The position numbers and the translations under genes are program-made. Of a stretch of DNA of 64,000 nucleotides, positions 45,724 through 59,098 are shown in pieces. Numbering within the stretch: position 1 is the first letter of the stretch; each line of letters begins with the position of its first letter. The notes under the pieces were generated by a model. The model had not been told where the DNA came from and made no database searches. It saw only the letters and a list, made by a program, of their open reading frames with translations. The DNA is from Parasitella parasitica (Eukaryota > Mucoromycota > Mucoromycetes > Mucorales > Mucoraceae). Location of the stretch: contig MU619248.1 of the NCBI GenBank assembly GCA_025201805.1, forward strand, positions 302,060 to 366,059, written 5' to 3'.

Positions 45724-46918
45724 ATGGCTGCCACCTCGGATTCACCTACAACACAGGCGAGAAAGACCTTTGTCATTGGATCTCGCAAATCAGAATTGGC
45801 TCTTGTACAAACTTACATTGTCCGTGATAAACTCGAGTCATTATTCCCTCAGTATGACTTCAAGATTGAAACAATGTCTACCACTGGCGACAAGATATTA
45901 AATCAAGCTCTTAGCAAAATTGGAGAAAAGGCGCTGTTTACAAAGGAATTGGAGATTGCTTTGGAGAATGGCTCTGTCGATTTAGTCGTACATAGTCTCA
46001 AGGATTTGCCAACTGTCCTGCCAGAAGGTATGCTTTTGGGCGCCATCATGGAGCGCGAGGATCCCAATGATGCTTTGGTCTTGAACGAGAGAAACAAGGG
46101 GCACACATTGAGCACTTTACCTGCTGGTTCTGTCATCGGCACAAGCTCCCTTAGAAGAGTTGCTCAATTAAAGAGAAGATATCCTCATTTAACTTTCACT
46201 GATGTGGTAAGTCTTTATTAGTACTGCAATTGTATGGCAATATTCTAATCCGCCTTTCTTGTTTCTAAAGAGAGGAAATTTGTAAGTACACTTTCAAGTC
46301 TGTCCAGGGGTGGGGTGGGGGGGGGGTGGATGGAGTGGGGATTGAAAGATTAGGCCATTTTCATGTTTAGTAATGCTAAATTGACTCTTTTGTAGAAATA
46401 CTCGCTTAGCCAAATTAGACGATGTTGATGGACCTTATAGTGGCATTATTCTAGCTGTTGCTGGATTATCTCGTCTTGGCAAAGAGGATCGTATTTCAAA
46501 AGTTTTGTCAGCGTCAGATTCACTCCATGCTGTATCTCAGGGCGCTCTTGGAATCGAATGTCGTCAACAAGATAAGGATGTGCAAAGGTTACTAGAGTCT
46601 CTAAATCACAACAACACCCGCATCACTTGCTTGAGTGAGCGTGCCTTGATGCGTACTCTTGAAGGCGGCTGTAGTGTGCCCATTGGTGTAAATACCAAGC
46701 TGAATTTAGAAAACGACACTCTTTGGATGCATGGTTTAGTTGCAAGCTTGGATGGTCAAAATGTTGTCGAATACCAACATGAAATCAGTCTCGCTGATGC
46801 TGATACCAGAGAACAGAAGGAATCTCTAGCTGAAGGATTAGGTGTTACTGTGGCAAACATGCTCTGTAAGAATGGTGCTGATAAAATTTTGGCTGAATTA
46901 TCACATCATCACCCTTAA
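45724..46918 (+). CDS. HEM3: Hydroxymethylbilane synthase (porphobilinogen deaminase)
   Basis: Three exons (45724-46206, 46271-46281, 46396-46918) encode 338 residues. The enzyme joins four porphobilinogen units in haem synthesis in the cytosol. Family motifs: [13 protein letters not shown] at the start; [28 protein letters not shown]; and [10 protein letters not shown], where Cys257 holds the dipyrromethane cofactor. Exon 2 is an 11-nt microexon encoding RGN and part of Leu; with it the conserved [12 protein letters not shown] is formed exactly. Intron 2 starts with GTAAGT and contains a long G-rich tract (46307-46340). The start is 187 bases after the VPS1 stop, same orientation. Confidence 0.96.
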
Positions 46919-47399
46919 TAATATCCTTCTAAAAAAAAAAAAAAAAAAAAAAAAAGAAAAATACATAAACTTTGTAACATCAATATTACATTTGTATCAT
47001 ACCATCCAAATCACAGATAGTTTTATATGCACAAAAGCATTGGCCAAGCTTAACTGAATTATACTAGGATTGGCCTTCAATGTGAAGCATTTCCAAGTCT
47101 GCCGAGCCTGACACCAGCTTAAACGCCCCTCTTCTTTTCCGTGCATGGCTAACTGATCATACATGATTTGGATTTCCAGGTGCATCACCTTGTACATGGA
47201 AATGGTCTCTTCATTTTGATATTAGCTCGGAAACAAAATAACGGCAACTATTGACCCTCTAACCTTGAACTCTTGTTCTTCAATTCAAAATGTGCATTGG
47301 TTTCATTTATCTACAACAATTTAAAGCGATTTGTTTTTGTTCTTTCTTTCATTATGTTCAGCGATTTATTGAAATACATAGTTTTCTACAAACTCAGTA
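46919..47399. other. Intergenic
   Basis: Contains a poly-A tract (about 46932-46954) just after the HMBS stop. No gene recognised before the mariner fragment. Confidence 0.4.
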
Positions 47400-47614
47400 G
47401 CATACACGGGGATGGAGAAGCTAGTGGTGGAACCGTTCGCCGCTGGTTCCAGGACTTTTCTGAAGGTCGTTTGCCTCTTGAGAAGAAGGAGGGTCAAGCA
47501 AGGCCCAGCAAGGTCGATGAAGATCAGTTGAAAGAGCTGATAGAGAGCGGTCCTGGCAAATTGCCCTGAGAATATGCTCAACAACTTGATGCAACGCATA
47601 CCACTGTTCTTTAG
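47400..47614 (+). pseudogene. Mariner transposase N-terminal fragment
   Basis: The peptide GGTVRRWFQDFSEG, then RPSKVDEDQLKELIES, then (after a stop) EYAQQLDATHTTV matches the paired helix-turn-helix DNA-binding region of mariner transposases (the TVxRWFxRFxxG and RPSxxDxxxLxxxI motifs). The catalytic domain is absent, and a stop codon splits the two helices. It is an isolated fragment between two genes. Confidence 0.7.
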
Positions 47615-47683
47615 ATAATAGTTAGCAGGCTCATAAATGGACTGCCTAAAATTTTGCTGCATCTTTTCCTTCCCGAGCCATAG

Positions 47684-48821
<1,138 letters not shown>

Positions 48822-49059
48822 TGGCAACAGAACTGTTCATTGGCGATTACTTTTTGCCACAATAAAAAGACATGATGCAGACATCATTAGATAGACTCGA
48901 GTTAGAATCTTCCTCGACCTTTCCTCTCTCTTCACAGATCCGCTGTTTTCGTATTTGTAAAGTCCTTCCCAACAATACCTGCTGTATGCTGACACCCTGA
49001 AAATTTTATAGTGCGACGTGGTTTATTTAAACCATCACTCTTTCTCTTTTTGCGCAAAA

Positions 49060-50403
49060 ATGAGTTATCCCTATTCTTTGCCAACAACTGGGTCTTTATC
49101 TTTTGTAGATTACTTGGAGTCAGATGGACCTTACACATCTGAAATATCAGACGCTACAGCTCAGCGGGGCCGGCTAAGAACTGTGCTGAAGGAGCTCAAG
49201 AAGGAAACACAATCCACGCGTGATTACCAAAGCATCATAAACGTAATTTTTTTTTTTTGACTTGGCCTTTTCGAAAGGAGCCTGACATTCATTTTTTCTT
49301 TAGACTGTAGAAGAATATCTGCCATACCTGGTAAGCATTGTAAATTGTATCGAAGCAAACGAGCTCATTTTGAAGAAAAGCATAGGTAAGAGATAACAAC
49401 ATTCAGTGACATGGACATGTAACGTAAACTATTTCCCCGTGTAGAAACCTCTTGGCGCTCTACCTTGAGCGACCATATCATCCACACTGGTAGCAACGCA
49501 CCACGAATTTCATGCAACGATATTCAGTATGAACTCATCTTTGTATTAATGACATATGCGTATGCCTGTACATTGAAAACCAACGACATGCTGAAGGAAG
49601 CCTCAACCAACCCCAATGTTTTCAACAAGGCAGCAGACCTCCTGAATACGGCCGCAGGACTCTTTGCATTCGTAGCTAATGAGGTAATACCCACTTGGCA
49701 GCAACTACCCGAGAATCGGCCTGTGGAAGCAGTGCGAGAATTTCAAGTGGCATTGTCAAAAATGGCTCTCGCCGATGCACAAGCAATCGCGATCAACAAA
49801 GCTTTAGTTACCAGTAGCACCTCGAAATCTTTGGTTGCAAAACTTTATATGGGCGTTGCTGGCCAATATGAGATGGCGTATGGCTTGATTTCGTCTATAA
49901 GCGGCACTCAAGATGTCTCGACAGATTTGAAAAAGTACCTGTCCGATGGCACCTTGTTTTATAAAGCCATGGCCAAGAAATATTTAGCCATGGATGCCAA
50001 CGATAATCAGTGAGTTTATGCCCGCTATGCTGTCGTATTTATGTCGAGCTAAATGAGTTTGCATAGAAAAATGGGCCAAGCTGTAGGTTTCGCTCGAGAT
50101 TGCAAAGCGGATTTGAGGACAATTCAGCATTCAAGTTTGTCAAAGGCACATATTCGGAAGTCAGCAATTGCAACCAGAGCAGCTAAAGAAGAAGAAACTG
50201 TAACAGAACAACTCCAAAAGTACACAATGATAAATGATACTGTCTCTTACGAGCCAGTTCCATCTAGACAAGAGTTACAGAAATTAATACCTGGAGGCAG
50301 AGGCGTATTAGAACAAAAATCGTATAGCCTCCCTCTTCCCGTGTTTGGGCCGTCAATCCAGAAAGGCGAAAAAGCATACTTGCTTGAAGGACGTTATTTT
50401 TGA
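49060..50403 (+). CDS. palC: pH-response regulator PalC (BRO1-domain protein)
   Basis: Four exons (49060-49242, 49304-49385, 49445-50009, 50067-50403) encode 388 residues. The start YPYSLPTTGSLSFVDYL is the PalC signature. A BRO1-like helical domain follows (about residues 65-330: IQYELIFVLMTYAYA, LLNTAAGLFAFVANEV, LADAQAIAINKAL, KLYMGVAGQYEMA). PalC links the plasma-membrane pH sensor with ESCRT-III (Vps32) so that PacC/Rim101 can be processed. The C-terminal region (VPSRQELQKLIPGGRGVLEQ) is short and extended. The 3' end converges on the hexose transporter gene with 173 bases between stops. Confidence 0.92.
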
Positions 50404-50576
50404 GTTGACAATAAAAGTTTGAAGTATAAAATAATTGGTGTTTTGAATATACAGATTTATTCAGAAGATAAAATTGATATAGAGATATATACGAGTACAA
50501 GTAGTAAAAAGAAAGGAATTAATAAATGTGTAAAATACAAGAGATATAAAAAACGAAATTGAGAAAAAGTTCAAGC

Positions 50577-52150
50577 TTATTTCTTATACTTGTCATAGCC
50601 TCTGACAATACTTTCGAGAGAACGACCCTTGGTTTCGGGAAGACAGAAGAATGTGAAGCAGAAAGCCAAGGCACAAATGACGGCGAAAATGAGGAAAGAC
50701 CAACCAGCTATAGCAGCAAAGATAACAGGGAAAATTTGACCGATCAAGAAATTCATACACCAATTGATACAAGTAGAAGCAGCGCCGACGGATGAAGCAG
50801 CATAAGTAGGGGTCATTTCAGAGGTAATCAACCAAGGAATTGGACCAATACCGACAGCAAAGGAGGCGACGTACAAAAAGACAGAGGCGATCAAAAGACC
50901 AGGGGTATTTGTCTTGTAACCGATGACCAAAAGAACAGAAAAGATACAAGTACCAGCCTCTGCAACCAACAATAATGGACGACGACCGAAACGATCAATG
51001 ACACACACAGTGAAGATAGTAGCAGCAAAGTTGACAATGGTAGTAATAATAGCCATCAACTGGGCCATGCTTTGGGAGTTGTCGAAAGCGAGCAAGAAAA
51101 TATTGGTAGAGTAGTACATGACGGCGTTCATTCCAGACAACTGTTGAATGATATGGTGAATAAATACGGTGATACCAATTCTACGGGTAACAGGATCTCT
51201 CATCACATCAATCATAGAGTAGGTCTTGTGGTCAATATTGCTCTCGCCCTTCTCCTCGCTGTTCACATCGACGGAATTTGTATCCTTCTCGTCAGTTACC
51301 TTGAGGCCTTCATCGCCGTTTACACCAGTGCCACGGAGCAAAGCATTGGCAACTGCAGTGCCCTTGATACCTTCGACCATTTCGTAGAATTCTGTGTCAA
51401 TGTTGGCATTTCCACGAAGCTTTTGAAGACTGTGGCGAGCATCATCAATACGGTTCTTTGCAACTAACCAACGAGGTGTTTCAACACAAGTGGGGAAGAA
51501 GACAGCTTGGAAGATGGCAGGGAAAGCAGCAATAGCGTAGTTTACACGCCAGAGAGGAACGTTGGCAAGAGGGAGACCGATAGCAGAAGCTAAAAGAATA
51601 CCAATAACGATCAAGAACTGATTACAACTACCCATGGTACCTCTAGCCTTGATTGTAGAGACTTCACCAATATAAGTAGGAACAACAAGAGAACCAAGAC
51701 CGCATGAAAGACCACAAAGAATACGACCAATGATGAACATGGCTTGGTGGACAGCAACAGAGCACAAAAGAGAACCGATAATGAAACCAGAGTTATTAAC
51801 AATCATAGTCAAGCGACGGCCGAGCTTTTCTTGGACGGCACCACCAAAGAGGGAAGCGATGAGACCACCAACACAGAAGGAGGATACAGCAAAACCCCTA
51901 CCATAAAATGTTAGCATTGGCCAAATCTAAAATGTAATCAACATTTAACTTACCAGAGGGCAGTATTCATAGGCAAACAATCAGGAAGGCCTTTAGCAGC
52001 TACATGTGCCATACCATTTTCACATTCATGAGTAACAAGACCAGGGACATTAGCAGAACCAATAATCCAACCGTTACTGAAGGCTTCGATACATGCCATG
52101 AGAACGCAGTACACCATGTACTTGGGAAATCTTACTTCCTTAGAATCCAT
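50577..52150 (-). CDS. Hexose transporter, major facilitator superfamily
   Basis: Two exons (51954-52150, 50577-51897) encode 505 residues with about twelve membrane helices. Sugar-porter motifs: GGAVQEKLGRR between helices 2 and 3; GRILCGLSCGLG; VPTYIGEVSTIKARGTMG (PxYxxE) before helix 5; ETPRWLVAK; QQLSGMNAVMYYST in helix 7; DRFGRRPLLL; PETKGRSLE at the end. A hydrophilic loop between helices 6 and 7 (about 240-270; DEKDTNSVDVNSEEKGES) is longer than in many family members. Sugar specificity cannot be read from sequence alone, although QQLSGMN is common in glucose/fructose carriers. The intron falls after TALW, in the first extracellular loop region. Confidence 0.95.
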
Positions 52151-53184
52151 AGCGAATTATATTATATATGTATATATTTTTAAAAAAAGGATTTACTTTG
52201 TATAAAGAGAAAGGATAATGAACATAATTGCTTCCCAAATGTGGGTCTTATTTATATGTGATTGTAAATCTTTGATCCATCCCACCTTTTCCCAGGTTTT
52301 ACAATATTGCAGCAGTTTAAAACTTCCAATTTTGGAACTTGTGTGGGTGAGGACTAGCACTTTGTTCTTCTTGGAATAAAATGAAACATCTACAGGGAAT
52401 TCCTTGGATTTTTTCTCTGAATAATGTCCAATCACGCCACTAACAATTGGCCTTGCAATGGATAACAAACGGTTGAGCTTTTACCGAGAAAGTCAATTTA
52501 CAAACACTTTATAGTATAAACTGAGGGAAGGCTGGAAAACTGCAAATTTTTTATGAAGGCACACGTATTGACGAGAGCTTCTTTTTATGAGATATATTGT
52601 GTCCCAGTTTATTTAGAGCAACATGTCTTTCCGCACATTTTGTTTTTACAATTGCGGGTTGTCAATACAAATATTTGTATTGTATACAAGATGCTCCCCG
52701 CCTATTTTTTACCCATCATCAGACTTCGAATTACGATGCGCAGATATACAGCAACTATTGTATTTAGGATATTATTTTACACAGACTATTTGATGTGTTA
52801 TAATTAGTCGCACGGCGCACTTAATCCATCGAATTCTACTTTTATAATAAATTATTCTTTATTCGTTCGTTTTATGTGGAAATCGTACTGATTTGCTAAT
52901 TATAATACACTTTTTGAAAATTGCATTGCAATCGGTAACTATCGTTTACTTTTCCGTTTTTTCCAAAATTTTATGCCGAGGTAGGTCGAATCAACAAAAA
53001 TTTAGAATCAGCATCTAAACTGCTTGATTAAGTAACTTTTTTTTTTTTCTTATTTTTTGTTAAAAAAAGAAAGTATCGCTATAAAATACCTATTTCTAAT
53101 ATAGTTAGGATATAGTACGCTTTTACTAAATAGCCATTTACGAAGAGCAGGATGGTTTATGATGAGGAAACCATGGTATATTTT

Positions 53185-53217
53185 CATTAAGCATCCGCTT
53201 TACATTAAGCATCCGCT
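53185..53217. repeat. Two-copy direct repeat, period 18
   Basis: CATTAAGCATCCGCT occurs at 53185-53199 and again at 53203-53217. Confidence 0.85.
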
Positions 53218-54503
53218 CATCCGGAGAACCCCTTGCTTATTTAAGCAAAAATAATATAAAAAAAAATTGATTAAGTTGTAGTATTCATCGTTTTGTAGTA
53301 TAATTATCTGATAATTTTGCACATTATAACGTTTTTACCCAGTCAGGTAAATACTTAATTATTAACTTTTATTAAAAATTGTATGCATGCACATCACTGT
53401 GAGCTAACAAAAAAAAAAAAAGAAGTATTCAACACCTGGTAAGACTACATGAAACTCGTCTTTCTATTTTCCCGTTTGCCTTTTATGAAGTTTATGTGTA
53501 ACATTTTCACATTCGGTCAAGGAACTTGCTATTTGACAGATGTCACCCTGGGCTAATTAATTAGCAGTGGTTACAAGATTTATCAAATAAGAACTTTGCC
53601 AGCTTCTTATTTTGGCAAATGTATAGGAGAAGTTTTATTTGTCAAAAACATCAGGACATGCTATGTTGTTTAATTCATTTGAAACTGACACATTTTACAA
53701 TTTTACACCTGACTTTTTTATTTTCTTATGATTGATTTGTAAATCACAGATGTTTCTAGATTCAGTGTCATATGAAATATTCGAAAAAATATTTCGATCG
53801 AATCAATTGAAAAATAAATTATTGTTTTCTAAGTTTTGTCATAGACGGTCGTCATATCTCAAAAAAAATTTCCATCCAAATTTCTACTGTGGAGTATATC
53901 CGTCTTTAGAAAAGTGTCTTTAACAAAAGCAAAACAAAGTGTAAACGGTAAATCTCTGAATTCAGAGTAATGTCTTAAACTTAATGATGGGGTGTGTGGT
54001 ATTACGTGAATTTATACTTCAAAGCTTTCTTTTTATGTGGGAGCCATTGGTAATTCGATGTAAATGCGTTTTTCCCGTTTAATTGAGTGGCCTTGTTGAA
54101 TTCATCTATAAAAATTGTGCAGATCTGAAGCGTAGATACAATTTGTAATATGCGTTCAATGATAAGCACTCTATTATACATCTAAACTCTGCAATGTGAA
54201 AAGAATGTCAAATCATTGGCCTATTGAAGTATGCTATTAAAAATATTTCAAATGGTGATTTGTTTCTATCGACCCTCAAGGCCACTGCAATATTCTATAG
54301 CATTTACAACTATCTCAATCCAGCAGTTGTGATAGCTATTAAAGAAGTCAAAACGCAACCCCCCCAGGAGCCGATTATCAAAGTTCTTAATAACATATAA
54401 TAAGTCAATTGGCGATTTTCTTTAATACGCAATTTTTATACTAGTGAAAATTAAGCGCAGGACCTATTTATTTTGTTTGGCAACTTTATTTGCTCAGTTT
54501 ATA

Positions 54504-54567
54504 ACGATTACGACTACGACTACGGCTGCGATTATGCGACTACGACAACGACTACGACAACGACTAC
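54504..54567. repeat. ACGACT-type microsatellite
   Basis: About ten imperfect hexamer units (ACGACT/ACGACA/TACGGC variants). Confidence 0.85.
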
Positions 54568-55255
54568 CAAAGTTTCTGAAACAATTTCAAAAAAAAATAC
54601 ATATGTTTATGTAGAAACTGTTTATTAGTATAAAAAAATTAAAATACTACGCATATGTGGTAAATTTTGTATTTTGATAAATTACTTTAAGTGGAGGGGG
54701 GGGGGAGATTTTTGGGGCCTTAATTTCTGTTAAAACCATGGAATTCTCAATACATTTTGAATACTGTCATGAATCTATTTAGTAAAGAAATTGGTTTTCA
54801 TTTTCTGTAAACTGCATTTTTCCCTTTTTATCTGAACTGTATGACATACGAAAGCATTTTGAATGAGATCAAGGCTTCCAAGCATTCCTTTAAGATAGGA
54901 CAGAACGAATTGCACGCTCTTAATCAGTTGTAGTTAGTTATATTAAACACAGCTTCAATTTTTGACATGTTGTGGATTGCAATGCTAGTCATCAACAAAA
55001 GTTGTATGGTTTTAAGGCTTCAGATAGGATCTTGGGTGGTTGAGACAATGTTCATAGAAGTCTTTCACCCTCAGCTTCCTAGTCTATCTTCTTTGTAGCC
55101 TTTTTAATAGGTGTTATGGCTATTGTGTAGTTGGTTTAAATCAGTTCGCTATCGTCAATTCACAACCATTGATATTGCTTTTTTCTGGTTCTATTAGCGA
55201 GATGGTATTTTCTGGTGTGGAATCGTGATGTTGTCAAGAAATAGATGAATTTGGA

Positions 55256-55620
55256 TTGACTATAATGGAATTTACTTCCTTAGCTCCAAGAGTGAAGCAG
55301 CCGACAAGCGAAAAGAATAAAATAATAAGACAATATAGAAGTACTGTTATCTGCGTAAACACCAAATGCTTCAGTAGAGTCATGAGAAACTGCACAGCTA
55401 TCAAGCGCGATCATAATGGCGCTTTGGATAGTGCTGATTGGATTTTCTTCTATGGTATGATATACATGGTTCACTATCCCTATGTTTTAGGAGAAATTAT
55501 AATGTTGATAAGAAGACTTCAAATTATAGTTCCTGTTATGCACCAACAGCCATGCTTCATTATGTACGGTACAGCTTATCCCAAGACCTTTCTGTTCCTG
55601 GAGACCCTAGAACTCCGGTA
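55256..55620 (+). pseudogene. Possible decayed zinc-ribbon end of a Fanzor/TnpB-like protein
   Basis: An open frame of 121 codons contains ICVNTKC at about 55349-55369, a second Cys in RNCTAIKRDHNGALD and the RDHNGAL string. A Cys-x4-Cys pair followed by R-D-x-N-(G/A)-A-L recalls the C-terminal zinc ribbon and the last catalytic Asp of TnpB/Fanzor-type nucleases, of which Mucorales genomes carry many decayed copies. No upstream RuvC-like motifs were found, so the piece is at best a remnant. Chance similarity is a real alternative. Confidence 0.3.
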
Positions 55621-55720
55621 ATAACCGTGACTAATTTGTGAGGTAGAAAACACCACAGCAAACAATTTTTTTCTGTTACGAACAGTTGCGAGATTAAAGA
55701 AAGTTTGATTACATAACATT

Positions 55721-57815
55721 ATGAACAGCGAAGATGAGAATCAGCCCTTAGAAAGCCAAGGTCTTCCTATGAACAAACGCTTCTCTAGCGAACATAATAA
55801 TAATGACGAACAAGAAACTGAAGAGCACTTGTCTAAAAAAGCCAAGCTTGAAGGTAAATGTACACAGTCTTATAAGCAAAAATTCATGTTGTTTATAATA
55901 TTTTCATAAAGTTACAAATGAAGATGATCCTGCGCCAACAGGATCACTTTCCATTAATGATCATGTATTCGATGACTATAATGAAGATTCAGATCAAGAT
56001 TGGGCTTCAGGTGGCGCTACTGGTAGCGATAGTGAGGACAGCCTGATTGACCAAGGTATCTTGTCACACCCTGCATTTCACGTAGAAGACGATAGCTTGG
56101 GCGATGTTGATGTTGAGGGTCCTGAGGATGATGAACAATACCAGCTTTGTAAGTAATATATGATATTGTTTTTGTGTGTTTAATCTTAACATTTGTGCTA
56201 GCATGGGATCCATTCACGGATGAAGAGATGGGAAAGTTACAAGACGAAGCCAGGGAGATGGGATTAATGAAATTTATCGAAAAATATGTCATTGACCAAT
56301 CTGTGCCTATCCCCAAAATGCTGGAAGCATTCAATATATACATGGTAAATCTATAGTTTCATACATTTAGTAAACATCTCTGACATATACAAATTCTACT
56401 TTCAAGCACCCGAAAGCGGCCATGATAGCCACCGATTTAGAGTTACTTCCCATTTTGAAAAGTGTCATCACCCGCTATTTGCGCAAGAGACAAAGATTGG
56501 AATATGTCAACACAATTGACAATGTAGCTCACCTTTTAGGTAAAGCCAACAATATTATGATTGTCACAGGTGCAGGTGTATCTGTTTCTTGCGGTATTCC
56601 AGACTTCAGATCAGAAAAGGGCATTTATTCAAGATTACAAGAATATCAGCTGGATGACCCTCAACAGATGTTCGACATTGAGTACTTTCGCGAGTCGCCT
56701 GAAATCTTTTATTCGTTTGCCAAAGAACTTTATCCTGCCAAATATCAGCCAAGCCCAAGCCATTTATTTGTAAAATTGGTAGAGGAGAAAGGGAAATTGC
56801 TAAGAAATTACACCCAGAATATCGATACTTTGGAACACAAGACGAATATTAAGCGTGTTGTCAATTGCCACGGAAGCTTTGCTACTGCGAGCTGTGTCAC
56901 TTGTGGATATAAGGTCGATGGCAAAGAAATCGAAGATTTCATCATGGCTCAGAAAGTTCCTCCTTGCCCAAAATGTATACAAGCGAAACCCAATCCAGAT
57001 CAAAGTGATTCAGATGAAGATGACAATGGTCATAGCAATAAAGGTGTATCTATCATGAAACCAGTACGTATATTTTATGATTTTGATGCAATCGACTTAT
57101 AATTCTCGGTAGGACATCACATTTTTTGGCGAACGACTTCCAGCAGAATTCGACAATTTACTAGCTGTAGATACAGAACAAGTGGATCTGTTAATTGTAA
57201 TGGGTTCTTCACTCAAAGTATCGCCTGTATCAGAAATCATGTCTCAAATACCTCACAGTGTACCTCAAATTCTTATTAACCGTACCCCAATTACACATAT
57301 GACCTTTGATATCCAATTGCTCGGTGATAGTGATGTAATTGTTCCTGAATTATGCCGTATGCTGAATTGGGATTTAAGACATCCCAAGTTACCAGGTGGA
57401 GGAGCCTTAAGCGATGAAAGTATCCGACTGAGTCGAGAAGGAGATGGTGATTTACTAGAAATTGTTGATGAGGAAACTAAACAAATCAAACATACCGAAC
57501 ATAAGATTTGGAAATATGTGAAAGACGGCCTTTATACCTTCCCTGGTGCTGTACTTGACCCGAAATATATTAAAAATGAAAGGTATGATGTGTATTTTAG
57601 CTTTGTCATATGGGTACTAATAAAACATGATATACAGATGTGACGAAAGAGGAAGCTTGGGTAGTGAAAGCGATGTGAGTGACGAAGAAGAAAATCAGCC
57701 AAAGAACTTCGACTTAAATGATCCTCCTGTTATTCATAACATTGCTGAAGATACTGGAAATATTGAGAAGAATGAGCAAGAAAAAAATGAGTCCAATACT
57801 ATCAACAAAAATTAG
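55721..57815 (+). CDS. NAD-dependent protein deacetylase, Sir2/SIRT1 type
   Basis: Six exons (55721-55853, 55912-56148, 56202-56344, 56407-57063, 57113-57582, 57638-57815) encode 605 residues. Residues 1 to about 125 are acidic and disordered. The SIR2 core shows TGAGVSVSCGIPDFRS (NAD pocket), YTQNIDTLEH, the catalytic His326 in VVNCHGSF, the zinc Cys pairs CVTC and CPKC separated by about 24 residues, FFGERLP, and MGSSLKVSPVSEI. A Ser/Asp-rich insert (DQSDSDEDDNG) follows the second Cys pair, as in SIRT1/Sir2/Hst1. The C-terminal ~60 residues are acidic. Targets are likely nuclear (histones H3/H4). Both acidic ends and the insert suggest phosphorylation by CK2-type kinases, which is inference. 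Confidence 0.95.
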
Positions 57816-58662
57816 AAATGAGCATGTATATAACCCTTTTCAAAAATAAAATTTTTTTTACTGCTAGCTTAAATCTATATATTTATTCATATTTGTAAAT
57901 TTAATGTGATAGTATTCAATTTGCAATGAGGTGCCATCTGTTACACTTCATACCTCCATATTTCCGGAGAATTCCGTTGCATCTCATAAAAGAATTATTA
58001 TCTTGCTCAAGCAATTGTCGTGTGCAGAGATGTGTTAGTTTTGTGTTGTTTCGATAAGTGTAAATAAAGTATAAAGTAAGAGATGAAAGATAGACGATGT
58101 TTATTCTTTTGTATTTCAATTGATATTTATAATAACGAAAAGTGTCAAACTCAAAGTCTGTGTGTACCTGACACAATCAAGAACTCAATTTTCTAACAAT
58201 CCAAAATAAAAAAGGTTTTTTCTATTCAGATAGTACCATCATGGCATGATTTCGCCAATGTCCCTATCTATGTTCGTCTTTATTGGTGACTTTATCATCA
58301 TTTTAACACCTCATCTGTACTTTAAATTAGGCATCACGGTCTTTCGAATGTGCAGCCGGGGAGCAAAGGGCTCCCTTCGCGAAAATAATGTACAGTGAGC
58401 CAAAAACCTTAATTGTAAAAGATTTTAAAACTTGATGTAGTTCCAAATGAAAAGAATTCTTACAATTTTCCTCTTATTTTACTACATGGACTGCTACTAT
58501 TGTCCATCCTCTGCAGCTCTAATAGCAGCTAAATTTAGAAAATTTTGATGTTGATGTCCAAGAAGCAAACAATTTTACAAAAACTTGGCAAAGGCTGCCG
58601 ATCGTTTTAGCATTCAACATCAGAGCACCTCATTCATATCCGGTAAGAGTCAATAGCATAAG
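57816..58662. other. Intergenic, 3' of the sirtuin gene
   Basis: AATAAA-like motifs near 57846. A small GC-rich hairpin (GGGAGC/GCTCCC, 58360-58373) stands out in the AT-rich background. Nothing coding. Confidence 0.4.
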
Positions 58663-59098
58663 TGTTGAGATCTGCAAGATCGAAATAAGAAAAGTATAAT
58701 ATAAAATGTTGAATTAACGAGATACGAAAACTTGAGATTACTTTATTAAAGATTCAACTTTGCATCTGCTATTTATACTTTTTACAACAACATAAATTTT
58801 TGGGGACTTATTTAAAATACTAGTCGATACTAATCGATAAGAATAATTTGCAAGCAACATCATATCCTTAACAGGGTACGATATATTATTATACTACAAG
58901 GTTATTGATCTTTGATCTGACAGTACCTTATTGTTTGTCAATCATACAGATCTGTGCGTGTTACAGATAACCTTCCTGATTTGAAACAAAGACTTTATTC
59001 TCCTGTTTCGACCAGTATAAAAATACATCATTGGACAATCTCCAATCTTTAATTGAAGTACACTATCATGATCTCCTAACCTACATTATGGCAGATCA
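58663..59098 (+). mobile_element. LTR of the 408-bp family, second copy
   Basis: Aligns with the solo LTR at 2651-3058 in the same orientation: AACGAGATACGAAAACTT near the left, GCATCTGCTATTTATACTTTT, TTGATCTGACAGT, ACATCATTGGACAATCT, ending GGCAGATCA at 59098. It is more diverged, with small insertions near the left end; the left boundary (58663, TGTTGAGAT) is uncertain. No clear target duplication was found. Confidence 0.7.

Larger units (their letters stand above)
52151..55255. other. Gene desert, about 3.1 kb, AT-rich
   Basis: Promoter of the transporter gene at the left. A minus-strand frame at 52193-52468 and a plus-strand frame at 53732-53923 show no recognised family. There is a short tandem repeat at 53185-53217 and a CGACTA-type microsatellite at 54504-54567 (both listed). 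A G9-10 run lies near 54696. Confidence 0.45.

Noticed and set aside
52193-52468. Minus-strand open frame of 91 codons upstream of the hexose transporter
   Set aside because: No family match by eye; lies in the promoter of the transporter; may be a decayed fragment but unsupported.
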